Both the position numbers and the translations under genes were made by a program. From assembly GCA_023411555.1 (NCBI GenBank), contig JAEYOQ010000061.1, positions 97,590 through 161,589 of the forward strand: DNA of 64,000 nt. The letters are read 5' to 3'. Positions 24,939 to 33,841 of the stretch are shown here, in pieces. Origin of the DNA: Bacillota bacterium. GTDB taxonomy: Bacteria > Bacillota > Clostridia > Lachnospirales > Lachnospiraceae. The notes below the pieces were generated by a model. It made no database searches. It was not told the origin of the DNA and saw only the letters and a program-made list of their open reading frames with translations. Each line of letters begins with the position of its first letter. The stretch's first letter is position 1.

Positions 24939-26228
24939 ATGGCGAATGATAAGAAATTACGTTTTGAAACTCTACAGCTTCATGCAGGGCAAGAAAAACC
25001 GGATAGTGCAACCGGAGCGAGAAGTGTTCCGATCTATCAAACAAGTTCTTATGTATTTGATGACTGTGCACAGGCAGAGCGAAGATTCAATCTGAGTGAA
25101 GGTGGTAACATCTATACCAGATTAATGAATCCTACCTCAGATGTGTTTGAACAAAGAATTGCGGCCTTAGAAGGCGGTGTTGCGGCATTGGCCACCTCCT
25201 CGGGAGCAGCAGCTGTCACATATGCAATTCAAAACATTGCACATGCCGGAGATCATATTATTTCGGCGCAGACAATCTATGGAGGTACATACAATCTGTT
25301 CGCCAATACCTTGCCTGATTTTGGTATCACAACAACCTTTGTTGATGGTGACGATCCAGAGAATTTTGAGAAAGCGATCCAGGAGAACACAAAGGCTATC
25401 TTTATTGAAAGCTTAGGAAATCCCAATTCCAGTATCATTGATATTAAGAAGGTTGCTGATATTGCCCATCGCAATAAGATACCCTTGATCGTAGATAATA
25501 CCTTTGCTACACCATACCTGCTTCGACCCATCGAATACGGAGCAGACGTAGTAGTACATTCCGCAACGAAATTCATAGGTGGTCATGGAACAACAATTGG
25601 TGGGGTAATCATTGATAGTGGTAAATTCGATTGGGAGGCCTCTGGCAAGTTCCCTTCCTTAACGGAACCGAATCCCAGCTATCATGGAGTACAATTTACG
25701 AAGGCAGTTGGGGCACTTGCTTATATCATTAAGATACGGGTTACCCTAATGAGAGATACCGGGTCAACTATAAGTCCCTTCCATTCCTTCTTGTTCTTAC
25801 AAGGGTTAGAGACCTTATCACTTCGTGTGGAGCGTCATGTGGAGAATGCATTAAAGGTAGTTGATTTCTTAAGTAAACATCCTAAAGTCGAGAGGGTAAA
25901 TCATCCATCCTTACAGGATAATCCTTATCATGGGCTATATCAGGAATATTTCCCGAAAGGTGCAGGCTCCATCTTTACCTTTGAAATCAAAGGAGATGCT
26001 GTAACAGCTAAGAAGTTCATCGATCATTTACAGATTTTTTCTTTATTAGCGAATGTTGCAGATGTAAAATCCCTGGTAATCCATCCGGCAAGTACGACGC
26101 ATTCACAGATGAACGACCAGGAATTATTAGCTTCCGGAATTCAACCGAATACCATACGCTTATCCATAGGAACAGAACATATCGATGATATCCTTGACGA
26201 CTTGTCAAATGCATTTAATAATATATAA
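24939..26228 (+). CDS. metY: O-acetylhomoserine aminocarboxypropyltransferase / sulfhydrylase
   Basis: This PLP enzyme of 429 residues uses sulfide to convert O-acetylhomoserine into homocysteine, or serves cysteine synthesis. Signatures include RFETLQLHAGQEKPDSATGA at the start, the PLP-phosphate region SSGAAAVTYAIQNIA and SATKFIGGHGTTIGG with the Schiff-base Lys211. The length fits the MetY group, longer than cystathionine lyases. The ATG at 24939 has TGGAGGG; the longer frame has none. It lies 116 bases before cysK and forms a sulfur-assimilation pair. No methionine or S-box riboswitch is visible in the leader. Confidence 0.93.
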   Translation: MANDKKLRFETLQLHAGQEKPDSATGARSVPIYQTSSYVFDDCAQAERRFNLSEGGNIYTRLMNPTSDVFEQRIAALEGGVAALATSSGAAAVTYAIQNIAHAGDHIISAQTIYGGTYNLFANTLPDFGITTTFVDGDDPENFEKAIQENTKAIFIESLGNPNSSIIDIKKVADIAHRNKIPLIVDNTFATPYLLRPIEYGADVVVHSATKFIGGHGTTIGGVIIDSGKFDWEASGKFPSLTEPNPSYHGVQFTKAVGALAYIIKIRVTLMRDTGSTISPFHSFLFLQGLETLSLRVERHVENALKVVDFLSKHPKVERVNHPSLQDNPYHGLYQEYFPKGAGSIFTFEIKGDAVTAKKFIDHLQIFSLLANVADVKSLVIHPASTTHSQMNDQELLASGIQPNTIRLSIGTEHIDDILDDLSNAFNNI

Positions 26229-26344
26229 TAGATAATAATATATTTGAAAATATAAGCGATTTTCACATATCAAAGAGTAGGCATGTTATGTTAATGAATA
26301 AAATATAAATGATACTGCAGTATGCAGAGAAAAGGAGATATATT

Positions 26345-27277
26345 ATGGCAGAATATAAGAAGAGAATTACCGAACTGATCGGGAATACACCCTTACTGGA
26401 ATTATCAAATTATAACAAGAAGCATGAATTGGGAGGCAAAATTGTTGCTAAGCTGGAATATTTTAATCCGGCTGGAAGTGTAAAGGACCGTATCGCTAGA
26501 AAAATGATTGAGGAAGCTTTAAAGAGCGGAGAGATCGATCAGAATACCACGATCATCGAGCCTACCAGCGGTAATACGGGAATTGGTCTGGCAAGTGTGT
26601 GCGCCAGCTATGGATTAAAGCTTGTGATTGCTATGCCTGAAACCATGAGTATTGAACGTAGGAATCTGATGAAGGCTTACGGCGCAGAGTTGGTTCTGAC
26701 CGAGGGCGCAAAAGGCATGAAAGGTGCTATTGAGAAGGCAAAGGAATTAAAGGAGTCTATACCCAACAGCTTTATTCCTTCCCAATTTGAGAATCCCAAT
26801 AACCCTAAGGTCCATGAGGAGACAACTGGCGTTGAGGTGTGGGAGGATACCAATGGTGAGGTTGACATCTTTGTTGCCGGTATCGGTACTGGCGGTACAA
26901 TCTCAGGTGTTGGTGCTTACCTTCGTTCAAAGAAACCAGATGTGAAGATTATCGCAGTTGAACCTGCCGATTCACCTGTATTATCGGAGAAGAGAGCTGG
27001 AGCTCATAAGATTCAGGGTATCGGTGCAGGATTCGTTCCTGACACTTTGAATACTGGTATATATGATGAGATTATTACCGTTACCAATGATGCAGCCTTT
27101 GAAACTGGAAGAGAAATTGCTAAAGTGGAAGGTGTCTTAGTTGGTATCTCCTCAGGTGCAGCCTTATGGGCAGCGACTCAGGTGGCAAAAAGACCGGAGA
27201 ATGCAGGAAAGACCATCGTAGTAATTCTGCCTGATACCGGTGAAAGATATCTGTCAACCGTAATGTTTGCAGAATAA
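26345..27277 (+). CDS. cysK: Cysteine synthase A
   Basis: The 310-residue PLP enzyme joins sulfide and O-acetylserine to form cysteine. NPAGSVKDRIA (about 41-51) holds the Schiff-base Lys47. PTSGNTGIGLA is the substrate and phosphate loop, and the GTGGTISG motif follows in the second domain. The C-terminal ISSGAALWAA closes the PLP site. The chosen ATG has AAAAGGAG. Being directly downstream of metY and the Rrf2 gene, it is the likely regulated target of a CymR-type regulator. A terminator follows. Confidence 0.95.
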   Translation: MAEYKKRITELIGNTPLLELSNYNKKHELGGKIVAKLEYFNPAGSVKDRIARKMIEEALKSGEIDQNTTIIEPTSGNTGIGLASVCASYGLKLVIAMPETMSIERRNLMKAYGAELVLTEGAKGMKGAIEKAKELKESIPNSFIPSQFENPNNPKVHEETTGVEVWEDTNGEVDIFVAGIGTGGTISGVGAYLRSKKPDVKIIAVEPADSPVLSEKRAGAHKIQGIGAGFVPDTLNTGIYDEIITVTNDAAFETGREIAKVEGVLVGISSGAALWAATQVAKRPENAGKTIVVILPDTGERYLSTVMFAE

Positions 27278-27295
27278 TCACTCATAAAATAGAGG

Positions 27296-27346
27296 AAAGA
27301 ACCTTATTCGTATAAGCTATGTTTTTTCGGATAAGGTTCTTTATTT
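27296..27346 (+). terminator. Rho-independent terminator after cysK
   Basis: AAAGAACCTTATTCG at 27296-27310 pairs with CGGATAAGGTTCTTT at 27328-27342 (one mismatch), followed by a T-rich stretch. The remaining spacer up to 27620 holds only a promoter. Confidence 0.8.
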
Positions 27347-27460
27347 GTGCCCAGTTTATGGGTGTAATCTGATCAGCATTTATTAACTATGCCTTAGAAA
27401 TATAACCATCACTATATAAAACACTATTTAAACGCAATATAAAACAATAGCTGCTGTGTC

Positions 27461-27489
27461 TTGACTTGTTTTCGTATTTCATTTATAAT
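27461..27489 (+). promoter_or_regulatory. Probable promoter of the yicC-remA-rpoZ operon
   Basis: TTGACT at 27461-27466 and TATAAT at 27484-27489 are 17 bases apart, about 130 bases before the start codon. Confidence 0.65.
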
Positions 27490-27621
27490 TAGTTGAATAT
27501 ATAAAAAACAGACACAAGTGAATTAATCGCTGATTTGATTGTAAGGATTTCATAACTATATAACAAGGTCAGGGAGCATTATGAGCCCGGATTATTATCA
27601 AACATGAAAGAGTGTACGCTT

Positions 27622-28500
27622 ATGTTGAAAAGTATGACAGGCTTTGGGCGGTGTGAGATAGCCGGAGTTGAACGAAAAATTACGGTAGAGATGAAGGCAG
27701 TGAATCACAGATACTGCGATATTTCAATTAAGATGCCAAAAAAGCTGAGCTTTTTTGAAGCTGGTATCCGTAATGTATTGAAGAAATACGTTGGCAGAGG
27801 TAAAATAGATATCTATATTACTTACGAGGACTACACAGAAAATAATGTATGTGTTAAGTATAATGCTGATCTGGCAAGAGAGTACTATACTAATCTGGAG
27901 AAGATGAGCAAGGAATTCGGTATTGAGAATGATATTCGTACCTCCGCTCTTTCCAGATATCCTGAGGTATTTACTCTGGAAGAACAGACCATCGATGAGA
28001 AGGAGCTCTGGGCGTTGGTGGAAGAAGCAGTAAATACGGCGGCAGCCCGCTTCGTAGAGACAAGAATCAGTGAAGGCGAACATCTGAAACAGGATATTGT
28101 TGCTAAGCTGGATGGGATGTTAAAGCTGGTGGACTTTATTGAGACTAGATCACCGGAGATTGTTACCGAATATCGTAACAAGTTGATGGCAAAGGTTACT
28201 GAATTACTGGGTGACACAAAGGTTGAAGAAAGTATCCTTGTTACTGAGGTTACTATTTTTGCTGATAAGATCTGTGTTGATGAGGAGACAGTAAGACTTC
28301 GTGCTCATATCATTAATATGAAGGAAGCCTTGAATGAAAGTGATAATGTCGGACGAAAGTTGGATTTTATTGCTCAGGAGATGAATCGCGAAGCCAATAC
28401 CATTTTATCTAAGGCAAATGATCTCGAAGTTACGAATAAAGCAATTGATTTAAAGACTGAAATCGAAAAGGTAAGAGAACAGATTCAAAATATTGAATAG
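27622..28500 (+). CDS. YicC-family endoribonuclease
   Basis: The 292-residue protein starts with the family hallmark KSMTGFGRCE and has the conserved EMKAVNHRYCDISIKMP (about 22-38) and the C-terminal EMNREANTILSKA plus KTEIEKVREQIQNIE. YicC proteins are hexameric endoribonucleases reported to degrade certain sRNAs. I placed the start at the internal ATG (27622), which matches the usual beginning; the upstream ATG (27604) adds six residues without homology. It is first in an operon with remA and rpoZ. The Shine-Dalgarno site is weak (AAAGAG). Confidence 0.9.
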   Translation: MLKSMTGFGRCEIAGVERKITVEMKAVNHRYCDISIKMPKKLSFFEAGIRNVLKKYVGRGKIDIYITYEDYTENNVCVKYNADLAREYYTNLEKMSKEFGIENDIRTSALSRYPEVFTLEEQTIDEKELWALVEEAVNTAAARFVETRISEGEHLKQDIVAKLDGMLKLVDFIETRSPEIVTEYRNKLMAKVTELLGDTKVEESILVTEVTIFADKICVDEETVRLRAHIINMKEALNESDNVGRKLDFIAQEMNREANTILSKANDLEVTNKAIDLKTEIEKVREQIQNIE

Positions 28501-28524
28501 AAGCGACAGAAATGAGGAATAACT

Positions 28525-28794
28525 TTGAATAAGTTGGTGAATGTTGGCTTTGGAAATGTTGTGAATTCCAGTAAAATTATCGGCATTATCAGTCCGGAAG
28601 CGGCACCGATTAAACGAATGGTGCAATCAGCAAAGGATACGGGGATGGCTATTGATGCAACCTGCGGCAGAAGAACAAAAGCAGTGATAGTTACAGATAG
28701 TGGTCACCTGATTTTATCGTCCTTGTTGCCTGAAACGATAGCAGGAAGAGTGAATCAAAAGGAAGTATCCGATAATATAGACACTGTGGAATAG
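28525..28794 (+). CDS. remA: RemA/DUF370 regulator
   Basis: This 89-residue DNA-binding protein matches the RemA (DUF370) family: it activates biofilm matrix genes in Bacillus subtilis and is widely kept next to gmk in Firmicutes. Conserved parts are VGFGNVVNSSKIIGIISPEA (about 6-25), PIKRMVQSAKDTGMAIDATC and GRRTKAVIVTDSGHLILSS. It starts with TTG, and a TGAGGAA site lies ahead. It lies 24 bases after yicC and 38 before rpoZ. The usual gmk gene is missing between them. In clostridia the function of RemA is mainly inferred. Confidence 0.9.
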   Translation: MNKLVNVGFGNVVNSSKIIGIISPEAAPIKRMVQSAKDTGMAIDATCGRRTKAVIVTDSGHLILSSLLPETIAGRVNQKEVSDNIDTVE

Positions 28795-28832
28795 ATATCA
28801 TATATTGTAGCAAAAGGAAGGAGATATAAATT

Positions 28833-29090
28833 ATGTTGCATCCATCATATACGGATTTAATGAAAATAGTAAATAGTGAGGTAGAGCCTGGCGAACAGCC
28901 GGTAGTTAACAGTAGATACTCCATCGTTATTGCAACTGCCAGACGCGCAAGACAAATTATCGATGGTTCCGTTCCGTTGGTGGACGTTACTTATCCCAAG
29001 CCTTTATCCGTCGCAGTAGAGGAGTTATATCGCTCCAAGGTAAAGATTGTTGGTGATGATGAAACAAGAGAAAGTGATAATCAACAATAA
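28833..29090 (+). CDS. rpoZ: RNA polymerase omega subunit
   Basis: The 85-residue omega subunit helps assemble RNA polymerase and binds ppGpp in some groups. It begins with MLHPSYTDLMKIVNSE, contains NSRYSIVIATARRARQIIDG, and ends with a conserved basic and acidic tail (KPLSVAVEELYRSKVKIVGD). The start has GGAAGGAG upstream. It is the third gene of the yicC-remA operon and is followed by a terminator, so signal peptidase has separate expression. Confidence 0.93.
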   Translation: MLHPSYTDLMKIVNSEVEPGEQPVVNSRYSIVIATARRARQIIDGSVPLVDVTYPKPLSVAVEELYRSKVKIVGDDETRESDNQQ

Positions 29091-29114
29091 GCCGCTATTT
29101 CATATCAATTCATC

Positions 29115-29150
29115 AGCACTTTCATATGATTCATATATGAAGGTGCTTTA
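29115..29150 (+). terminator. Rho-independent terminator after rpoZ
   Basis: AGCACTTTCATAT at 29115-29127 pairs with ATATGAAGGTGCT at 29135-29147 (one G-T pair), followed by TTTA. Confidence 0.7.
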
Positions 29151-29248
29151 TCGTGTTATACGGTATTGTTCAGAGCCGGGAAAGGAAGATTACCGCGTCT
29201 TATGAGCCTCATGGAGTAATTAAGACAAAGGCCAATCGAGGTAGTAGT

Positions 29249-29905
29249 ATGGAAGCTGCGCATAACGAAGTTTATCAGGAAGAAATTATACTTGCGGAAG
29301 ATGAAATGGTAGAAGACAAGGTCCCTGGTTATTTTTCAAAGGATACGGAAGAGATTGCTGAACAAGAAGGTAAGAGCAGCAGTAAAGGCTTTTTATTTGA
29401 TCTGATTTTTTATGCCGTATTGATATTTGTGTGTATCTATATTATTCCGAATTATGTTATTCAGAGAACAATCGTGGACGGCTCCTCAATGGTGGAGACT
29501 TTACATGACGGAGATCAGCTGTTCGTTGAAAAGCTATCTTATCGGTTTAATGCCTTGGATCGTTTTGATATTATTGTTTTCTATCCATATGGACGCGACA
29601 GTGATGAGTTTTATGTTAAGAGAATCATAGGAATGCCGGGAGAGACAATCCAGATTATAGGAAGTGATATCTACATTAACGGTGAAGTTCTTGAAGAGCA
29701 TTACGGTAAGGATGCTATTACGGATTCGGGAAGAGCTGAAAATCCCATTACGCTGAGTGAGGACGAATATTTCGTCATGGGAGATAATCGAAGCGTCAGC
29801 AAGGACAGTCGTTCCGAAGATGTTGGAAATGTAAAGAGGGAGAATATCGGTGGTAGAGCGGTATTCCGTGTCATACCCTTAAGTGATTTCGGTACCATTG
29901 ATTAA
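29249..29905 (+). CDS. lepB: Signal peptidase I
   Basis: The 218-residue membrane serine protease cleaves Sec and Tat signal peptides. A cytoplasmic N-terminus of about 50 acidic residues leads to one membrane segment (FLFDLIFYAVLIFVCIYII), then box B with the catalytic Ser80 in DGSSMVETL, box C, and Lys124 in EFYVKRIIGMPGE. EYFVMGDNRSVSKDSR is box E. I chose the ATG at 29249 because it has CGAGGTAG ahead; a GTG at 29153 lies inside the rpoZ terminator and would add 32 residues. The second start remains possible. Confidence 0.88.
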   Translation: MEAAHNEVYQEEIILAEDEMVEDKVPGYFSKDTEEIAEQEGKSSSKGFLFDLIFYAVLIFVCIYIIPNYVIQRTIVDGSSMVETLHDGDQLFVEKLSYRFNALDRFDIIVFYPYGRDSDEFYVKRIIGMPGETIQIIGSDIYINGEVLEEHYGKDAITDSGRAENPITLSEDEYFVMGDNRSVSKDSRSEDVGNVKRENIGGRAVFRVIPLSDFGTID

Positions 29906-29935
29906 TAAGCAAACGATAAAAATATTTTTTATTAC

Positions 29936-29964
29936 TTGCATTTTACATAGGAATTAGGTAGAAT
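29936..29964 (+). promoter_or_regulatory. Probable promoter of holA
   Basis: TTGCAT at 29936-29941 and TAGAAT at 29959-29964 have a 17-base spacer, with an overlapping TATATAAT-like -10 just downstream. Confidence 0.5.
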
Positions 29965-29996
29965 ATATAATGTTCTGACAAACGGGAGAAGTATTT

Positions 29997-30971
29997 ATGA
30001 AGGTAATCAAGGAGCATATTAAGACCGGAAGCTTCAAAAAATTCTATCTTCTCTATGGTAGCGAGGACTATCTGAAGAAGCTGTACCGAGATAAATTAAA
30101 GGTGGCTATTCTTACAGATAGCAGTGACATGAATTTTTCCTATTATGAAGGAAAAGATGTAGAGCCAAAGAGAGTATATGAAGCAGCGCAGACCTTGCCG
30201 TTCTTTAGCAATAAGCGACTGATTATCATAGAGAATAGCGGATTGTTCAAAACATCGAATGAGTTAAGCAATCTTTTAGAGGATACTCCAGATTCTACAG
30301 TCATTGTATTTGTGGAAGCAGAGATTGACAAGCGAAACAAGCTGTATAAGTTAATCAAGGAACAGGGAACCATATCCGAGATGAATGGCTTGGATGAGAA
30401 GAATCTGAAGCTCTTCGTCGCATCCTTGCTTGAGCAGGATAAGAAGATTACAGAGGCTACCATCCTTTATCTACTGGATAAAACCGGTTCCGATATGGTT
30501 AATATCTGTAATGAGGTTGAGAAGCTCATTAGCTATACCTACGGCAAAGATATTATAACTCCGGAAGATATCGATGCGGTTGTCACAACACAAATTACCG
30601 GTAAAATATTTTTAATGATCGATGCAATCGGTTCCAAGCAGCAGAGCAAAGCATTAGATTTATACTATGATCTGCTGTCCCTCCGAGAGAAGCCGATGTC
30701 AATTCTTTATTTGATAATACGTCATTTCAATATTTTGCTTCAGGTTAAAAACCTTCAATCACTGGGTTTTAATAGCTCCTCAATGAGTGAGAAGGTAGGT
30801 GTACCTCCTTTTGCAGTCAATAAGTATCTTGGCCAATCCAGGAATTTTACTTCGGCAAAGCTAAAGGAAGCTTTAGAGTTTGGTACAGAGATAGAAGAAC
30901 AGATAAAGACAGGACGCATGCTGGAAAAGATAGGTGTGGAGCTCTTTATCGTCACCTTTAGTAAGAAATAA
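29997..30971 (+). CDS. holA: DNA polymerase III delta subunit
   Basis: This 324-residue clamp-loader subunit opens the beta clamp during replication. It has an N-terminal AAA+-like domain with FYLLYGSEDYLKKLYRDKL (about 16-34) and the long central helices DVEPKRVYEAAQTLPFFSNK and IIENSGLFKT, followed by the lid domain and a C-terminal helical collar (AKLKEALEFGTEIEEQIKTG). The P-loop is degenerate, as normal for delta. GGGAGA precedes the ATG. A serine tRNA gene begins only nine bases after its stop, so holA and the tRNA may be transcribed together. Confidence 0.93.
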   Translation: MKVIKEHIKTGSFKKFYLLYGSEDYLKKLYRDKLKVAILTDSSDMNFSYYEGKDVEPKRVYEAAQTLPFFSNKRLIIIENSGLFKTSNELSNLLEDTPDSTVIVFVEAEIDKRNKLYKLIKEQGTISEMNGLDEKNLKLFVASLLEQDKKITEATILYLLDKTGSDMVNICNEVEKLISYTYGKDIITPEDIDAVVTTQITGKIFLMIDAIGSKQQSKALDLYYDLLSLREKPMSILYLIIRHFNILLQVKNLQSLGFNSSSMSEKVGVPPFAVNKYLGQSRNFTSAKLKEALEFGTEIEEQIKTGRMLEKIGVELFIVTFSKK

Positions 30972-30979
30972 GATAATAT

Positions 30980-31067
30980 GGAAGTGTATCGAAGTGGTCA
31001 TAACGGCCCTGACTCGAAATCAGGTAGTCCCTAACGGGGCTCGTGGGTTCGAATCCCACCGCTTCCG
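30980..31067 (+). tRNA. tRNA-Ser(CGA)
   Basis: The 88-base gene folds as a class II tRNA. The acceptor stem is GGAAGTG with CGCTTCC, including one G-T pair, and the discriminator base is G. The anticodon loop CTCGAAA is closed by CCTGA/TCAGG and exposes CGA (31015-31017). The long variable arm GTAGTCCCTAACGGGGCT is typical of serine tRNA, and the T-loop is GTTCGAATC. CCA is not encoded. A terminator hairpin follows. Confidence 0.95.
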
Positions 31068-31074
31068 CTCAGAC

Positions 31075-31115
31075 AAACCCCGCATAAACGATTAATTTAT
31101 GCGGGGTTTACTTTT
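31075..31115 (+). terminator. Rho-independent terminator after tRNA-Ser
   Basis: AAACCCCGCATAAA at 31075-31088 pairs perfectly with TTTATGCGGGGTTT at 31096-31109, followed by ACTTTTGT. It ends the holA-tRNA transcript. Confidence 0.92.
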
Positions 31116-31227
31116 GTATAGTACATATCATTTCAGCACCACAGCTAGTATTTTTGCGCATATTAACTTTTCTACTCTAGAGTGAGGGCTCTGTCAATTT
31201 GCCATGAGATGAAGCTTTTATGAATAT

Positions 31228-31256
31228 TTGATTGTTTCTGTAATTATTTATATAAT
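31228..31256 (+). promoter_or_regulatory. Probable promoter of the YcdB/SLH protein gene
   Basis: TTGATT at 31228-31233 and TATAAT at 31251-31256 are 17 bases apart. A 160-base leader follows; I saw no further known motif in the 31116-31415 gap. Confidence 0.65.
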
Positions 31257-31415
31257 ATTATAAATAAATGCAACCTTGGTAAGTTCTTCTTCGTCTAATG
31301 ATTAAAGAGTTAATTCGAAAGCCTTACTTCTGTAGGGAGGACCTTTAAAGTTTATCTCAATATTATATCTGCTGCCAAGAATAAGCAGATTTTCATGAAA
31401 GGATGGTTATTTTAA

Positions 31416-33680
31416 ATGAGAAGATTTGTTGCTCTAATGTTAAGTGGTGTAGTTTTAGCCTCATCAGTATCTTTCCCTGTCACTGCTGCCACAGAAAAAG
31501 CGGTAGCAGACATCATTTCTGTCGATACCAGAGCCGGATCAATTTCGCCTTCTCAGGAAGCACTTGAAGCGACAATTAAGACAGTGAAGGCGAAGATTAC
31601 AATTCCTGCAGAATATTCGGAATTTAATTATTATTTCAATGATGCAACTCTTTATTCGGATGCAAATTGGAACTTTACCTGGAGTACCAAGGATGGCAAT
31701 TCTCACATTACAATCAGTTGTGATAATGATTTTCATATTATCAACTATAATCAGTATGATTATAGTAAGACAGAAACAGGATTATCGAAATATCTAAAGA
31801 AGGAACTTAAAAAGGCGGCGGAGGATTTCATCGCTAAGGTTGCACCGGAGATTGCAGGTAAGCTGGAGTATGTAGATGCGGATTTTGATGGTATCTACAG
31901 TGGAAATTATGTATATCATTATCAAAGAACAGAGAAAGGAATTGCCTTTCCGGATAATAATGTACGGGTCTCTGTTAATAGCATCACAGGTAAGGTGAAT
32001 GCTTTTTATGCTAACTGGCTGTATACGGCTAAGGCTCCCTCCTCAGATGCAGTTATCTCTAAGGATGAAGCTACTAAGCTGATTAAAAACAACCTGAAGA
32101 TGAAACTGGTTTATCGGTCAAATTACTATGGAATCTATGATAAACAGGGAACTACAAAGAAGAAGGCATTTCTGGTATATGAGCCTTCTCAGCCCTATAT
32201 TTCCATTGATGCCAAGAGCGGTAAAGTATACCTTTCTAAATCAGAGTGGGTAAATATGCAAAATGAATCTGCCCAGAAGCAAATGGATACTGCTCTTGCT
32301 ACAAGTAATAGCGGTGTCGCTGGTGGGAATATTGTACTTACCGATGAAGAGCTGGAGCAGGTAAAGGAACTAAAGAATATCATCTCCAAGGAAAAGGCAA
32401 TCAAGATTATTACCGACAACACTTCTTTATATTTGGATGAGAACCTGACGGTTCAGTCCTCAAACTTAAGTAAGAGGGATTACAACGGTAAATCCTCTTA
32501 TGTATGGGAGATCAGCCTAAGTGATCCAAGAGAGATCGATTATGAGAAGGATAAGAGCTATTACAGGGGTTATGCATATGCCTCTGTCGATGCGGTAACT
32601 GGCAACATACTTAGCTATTATTCAAGTGTTAAGAGTTATTATGACGAGATTAATAGGAAGTGGGAGACAGTTAAGGTACCCTACAATCAGAAGCAGGCTC
32701 AGGAAATTCTTGAGAAGTTCATGAAGAAGCAGGCAAAGGATCGTTTCTCCAATACTGTTTTAGTCGATTCAAGGAATGATTATATTGCATATTATAAAAA
32801 GGAAACGCCTGTTTACGGAGGCTATCAATATCAGTATAATCGCGTCCATCAGAGTATTGAGTATCCTAATAATAATTTATACGGTGCTGTGGACGGTGTA
32901 ACGGGTAAGATATATTCCTTTGGTTCCAATTGGGATGAGAGCGTAGAATTCGAATCACCTAAGGGTGCTATGACTGCTGAGCAAGCAATGGACGCATTTC
33001 TCAGTAAAGATGGCTATGAATTAAAGTATGAGATTAACCAAGTTACGAAGTATGATGACACTAAGAAATCAAAAGATTTATTGAATACTGCTTCGACAAA
33101 GGTAGAATTCGAGGTACGCTTGGTTTACCATCCGGGTGCCAATCCTAGCTATATCTCACCCTTTACCGGAGACCAATTAACCTATTCAGGAGAAGTATAT
33201 AAGGAAGTAAAGCCTTATACCTATCTGGATATCAAGGATGAGGCAACCTATCGTAATATTTTACTCCTTGCAGATATGAATATCGGCTTTGAAGGTGATA
33301 GTTTCCTACCGAATCAGGAAATTACAGTGGGAGAGATTAATGAGCTGTTGAATAAGATAGGATCTATTTATTATAATCCGGAGGATACAACAGCGGTGGC
33401 TAATACATCACTGATTACCAGAGAGGAAATTGCCCATACCTTTATCAAAAAGCTTGGTCTTGAGAAAATAGCTAATTTAAGTGGTATCTATAAGACCGGA
33501 TTTGCTGACGAAAGTAGCATAGGAGAGAAGTACCTTGGTGCTGTTGCTTTAGCAAAAGGGTATGGCCTGATGAAGGCAGACGGTGAGAATAAGTTTAATC
33601 CGAAGAGCAAGGTGACACGATTTGATGCGGTTGAATTAATTATGAACTATATCAAAGTGCAGAGAGATGGTATCAACTAA
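31416..33680 (+). CDS. Secreted YcdB/YcdC-domain protein with SLH-type C-terminus
   Basis: This 754-residue protein has a signal peptide ending at about VTAAT (residue 25). The main body has repeated YcdB/YcdC-like units with YFNDATLYSDANWNFTWSTK and later NNVRVSVNSITGKVNAFYAN (second repeat: YAYASVDAVTGNILSYYSS; third: GAVDGVTGKIYSF). Each unit resembles a propeptide or PepSY-type beta fold. The C-terminus (about 610-750) has two S-layer-homology-like segments, including YLGAVALAKGYGLMKADGEN and KFNPKSKVTRFDAVELIMNY. It probably binds cell-wall polymers. No enzymatic motif is visible. GAAAGGATG precedes the ATG. A T-tailed terminator follows. Confidence 0.85.
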   Translation: MRRFVALMLSGVVLASSVSFPVTAATEKAVADIISVDTRAGSISPSQEALEATIKTVKAKITIPAEYSEFNYYFNDATLYSDANWNFTWSTKDGNSHITISCDNDFHIINYNQYDYSKTETGLSKYLKKELKKAAEDFIAKVAPEIAGKLEYVDADFDGIYSGNYVYHYQRTEKGIAFPDNNVRVSVNSITGKVNAFYANWLYTAKAPSSDAVISKDEATKLIKNNLKMKLVYRSNYYGIYDKQGTTKKKAFLVYEPSQPYISIDAKSGKVYLSKSEWVNMQNESAQKQMDTALATSNSGVAGGNIVLTDEELEQVKELKNIISKEKAIKIITDNTSLYLDENLTVQSSNLSKRDYNGKSSYVWEISLSDPREIDYEKDKSYYRGYAYASVDAVTGNILSYYSSVKSYYDEINRKWETVKVPYNQKQAQEILEKFMKKQAKDRFSNTVLVDSRNDYIAYYKKETPVYGGYQYQYNRVHQSIEYPNNNLYGAVDGVTGKIYSFGSNWDESVEFESPKGAMTAEQAMDAFLSKDGYELKYEINQVTKYDDTKKSKDLLNTASTKVEFEVRLVYHPGANPSYISPFTGDQLTYSGEVYKEVKPYTYLDIKDEATYRNILLLADMNIGFEGDSFLPNQEITVGEINELLNKIGSIYYNPEDTTAVANTSLITREEIAHTFIKKLGLEKIANLSGIYKTGFADESSIGEKYLGAVALAKGYGLMKADGENKFNPKSKVTRFDAVELIMNYIKVQRDGIN

Positions 33681-33691
33681 TATGTGCATGC

Positions 33692-33749
33692 ACACTCTCG
33701 CGTATGGAATCTATCTGCCTGCGGCAGAACGCACTCGGTGCGAGAGTTT
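33692..33749 (+). terminator. Terminator with internal hairpin after the YcdB/SLH gene
   Basis: ACTCTCGC at 33692-33699 pairs with GCGAGAGT at 33738-33745 before TTTT, and CTGCC/GGCAG (33713-33725) folds inside. Confidence 0.75.
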
Positions 33750-33795
33750 TACAAGCAAAGCTCTTTCTTTTATCAAATATCTTTAATACTAAAAT

Positions 33796-33819
33796 AAGGC
33801 TGCCCAGTTGGGCAGCCTT
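33796..33819 (-). terminator. Rho-independent terminator of rpsT
   Basis: AAGGCTGCCCA at 33796-33806 and TGGGCAGCCTT at 33809-33819 make an 11-bp stem with a 2-base loop as written. On the reverse strand it runs into TATTTTAG. It ends the rpsT transcript. Confidence 0.85.
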
Positions 33820-33841
33820 TATTCATGACATTAAGTCTTAA

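Noticed and set aside
28795..28832. A gmk remnant between remA and rpoZ.
   Set aside because: The spacer is only 38 bases and holds just the rpoZ ribosome-binding site.
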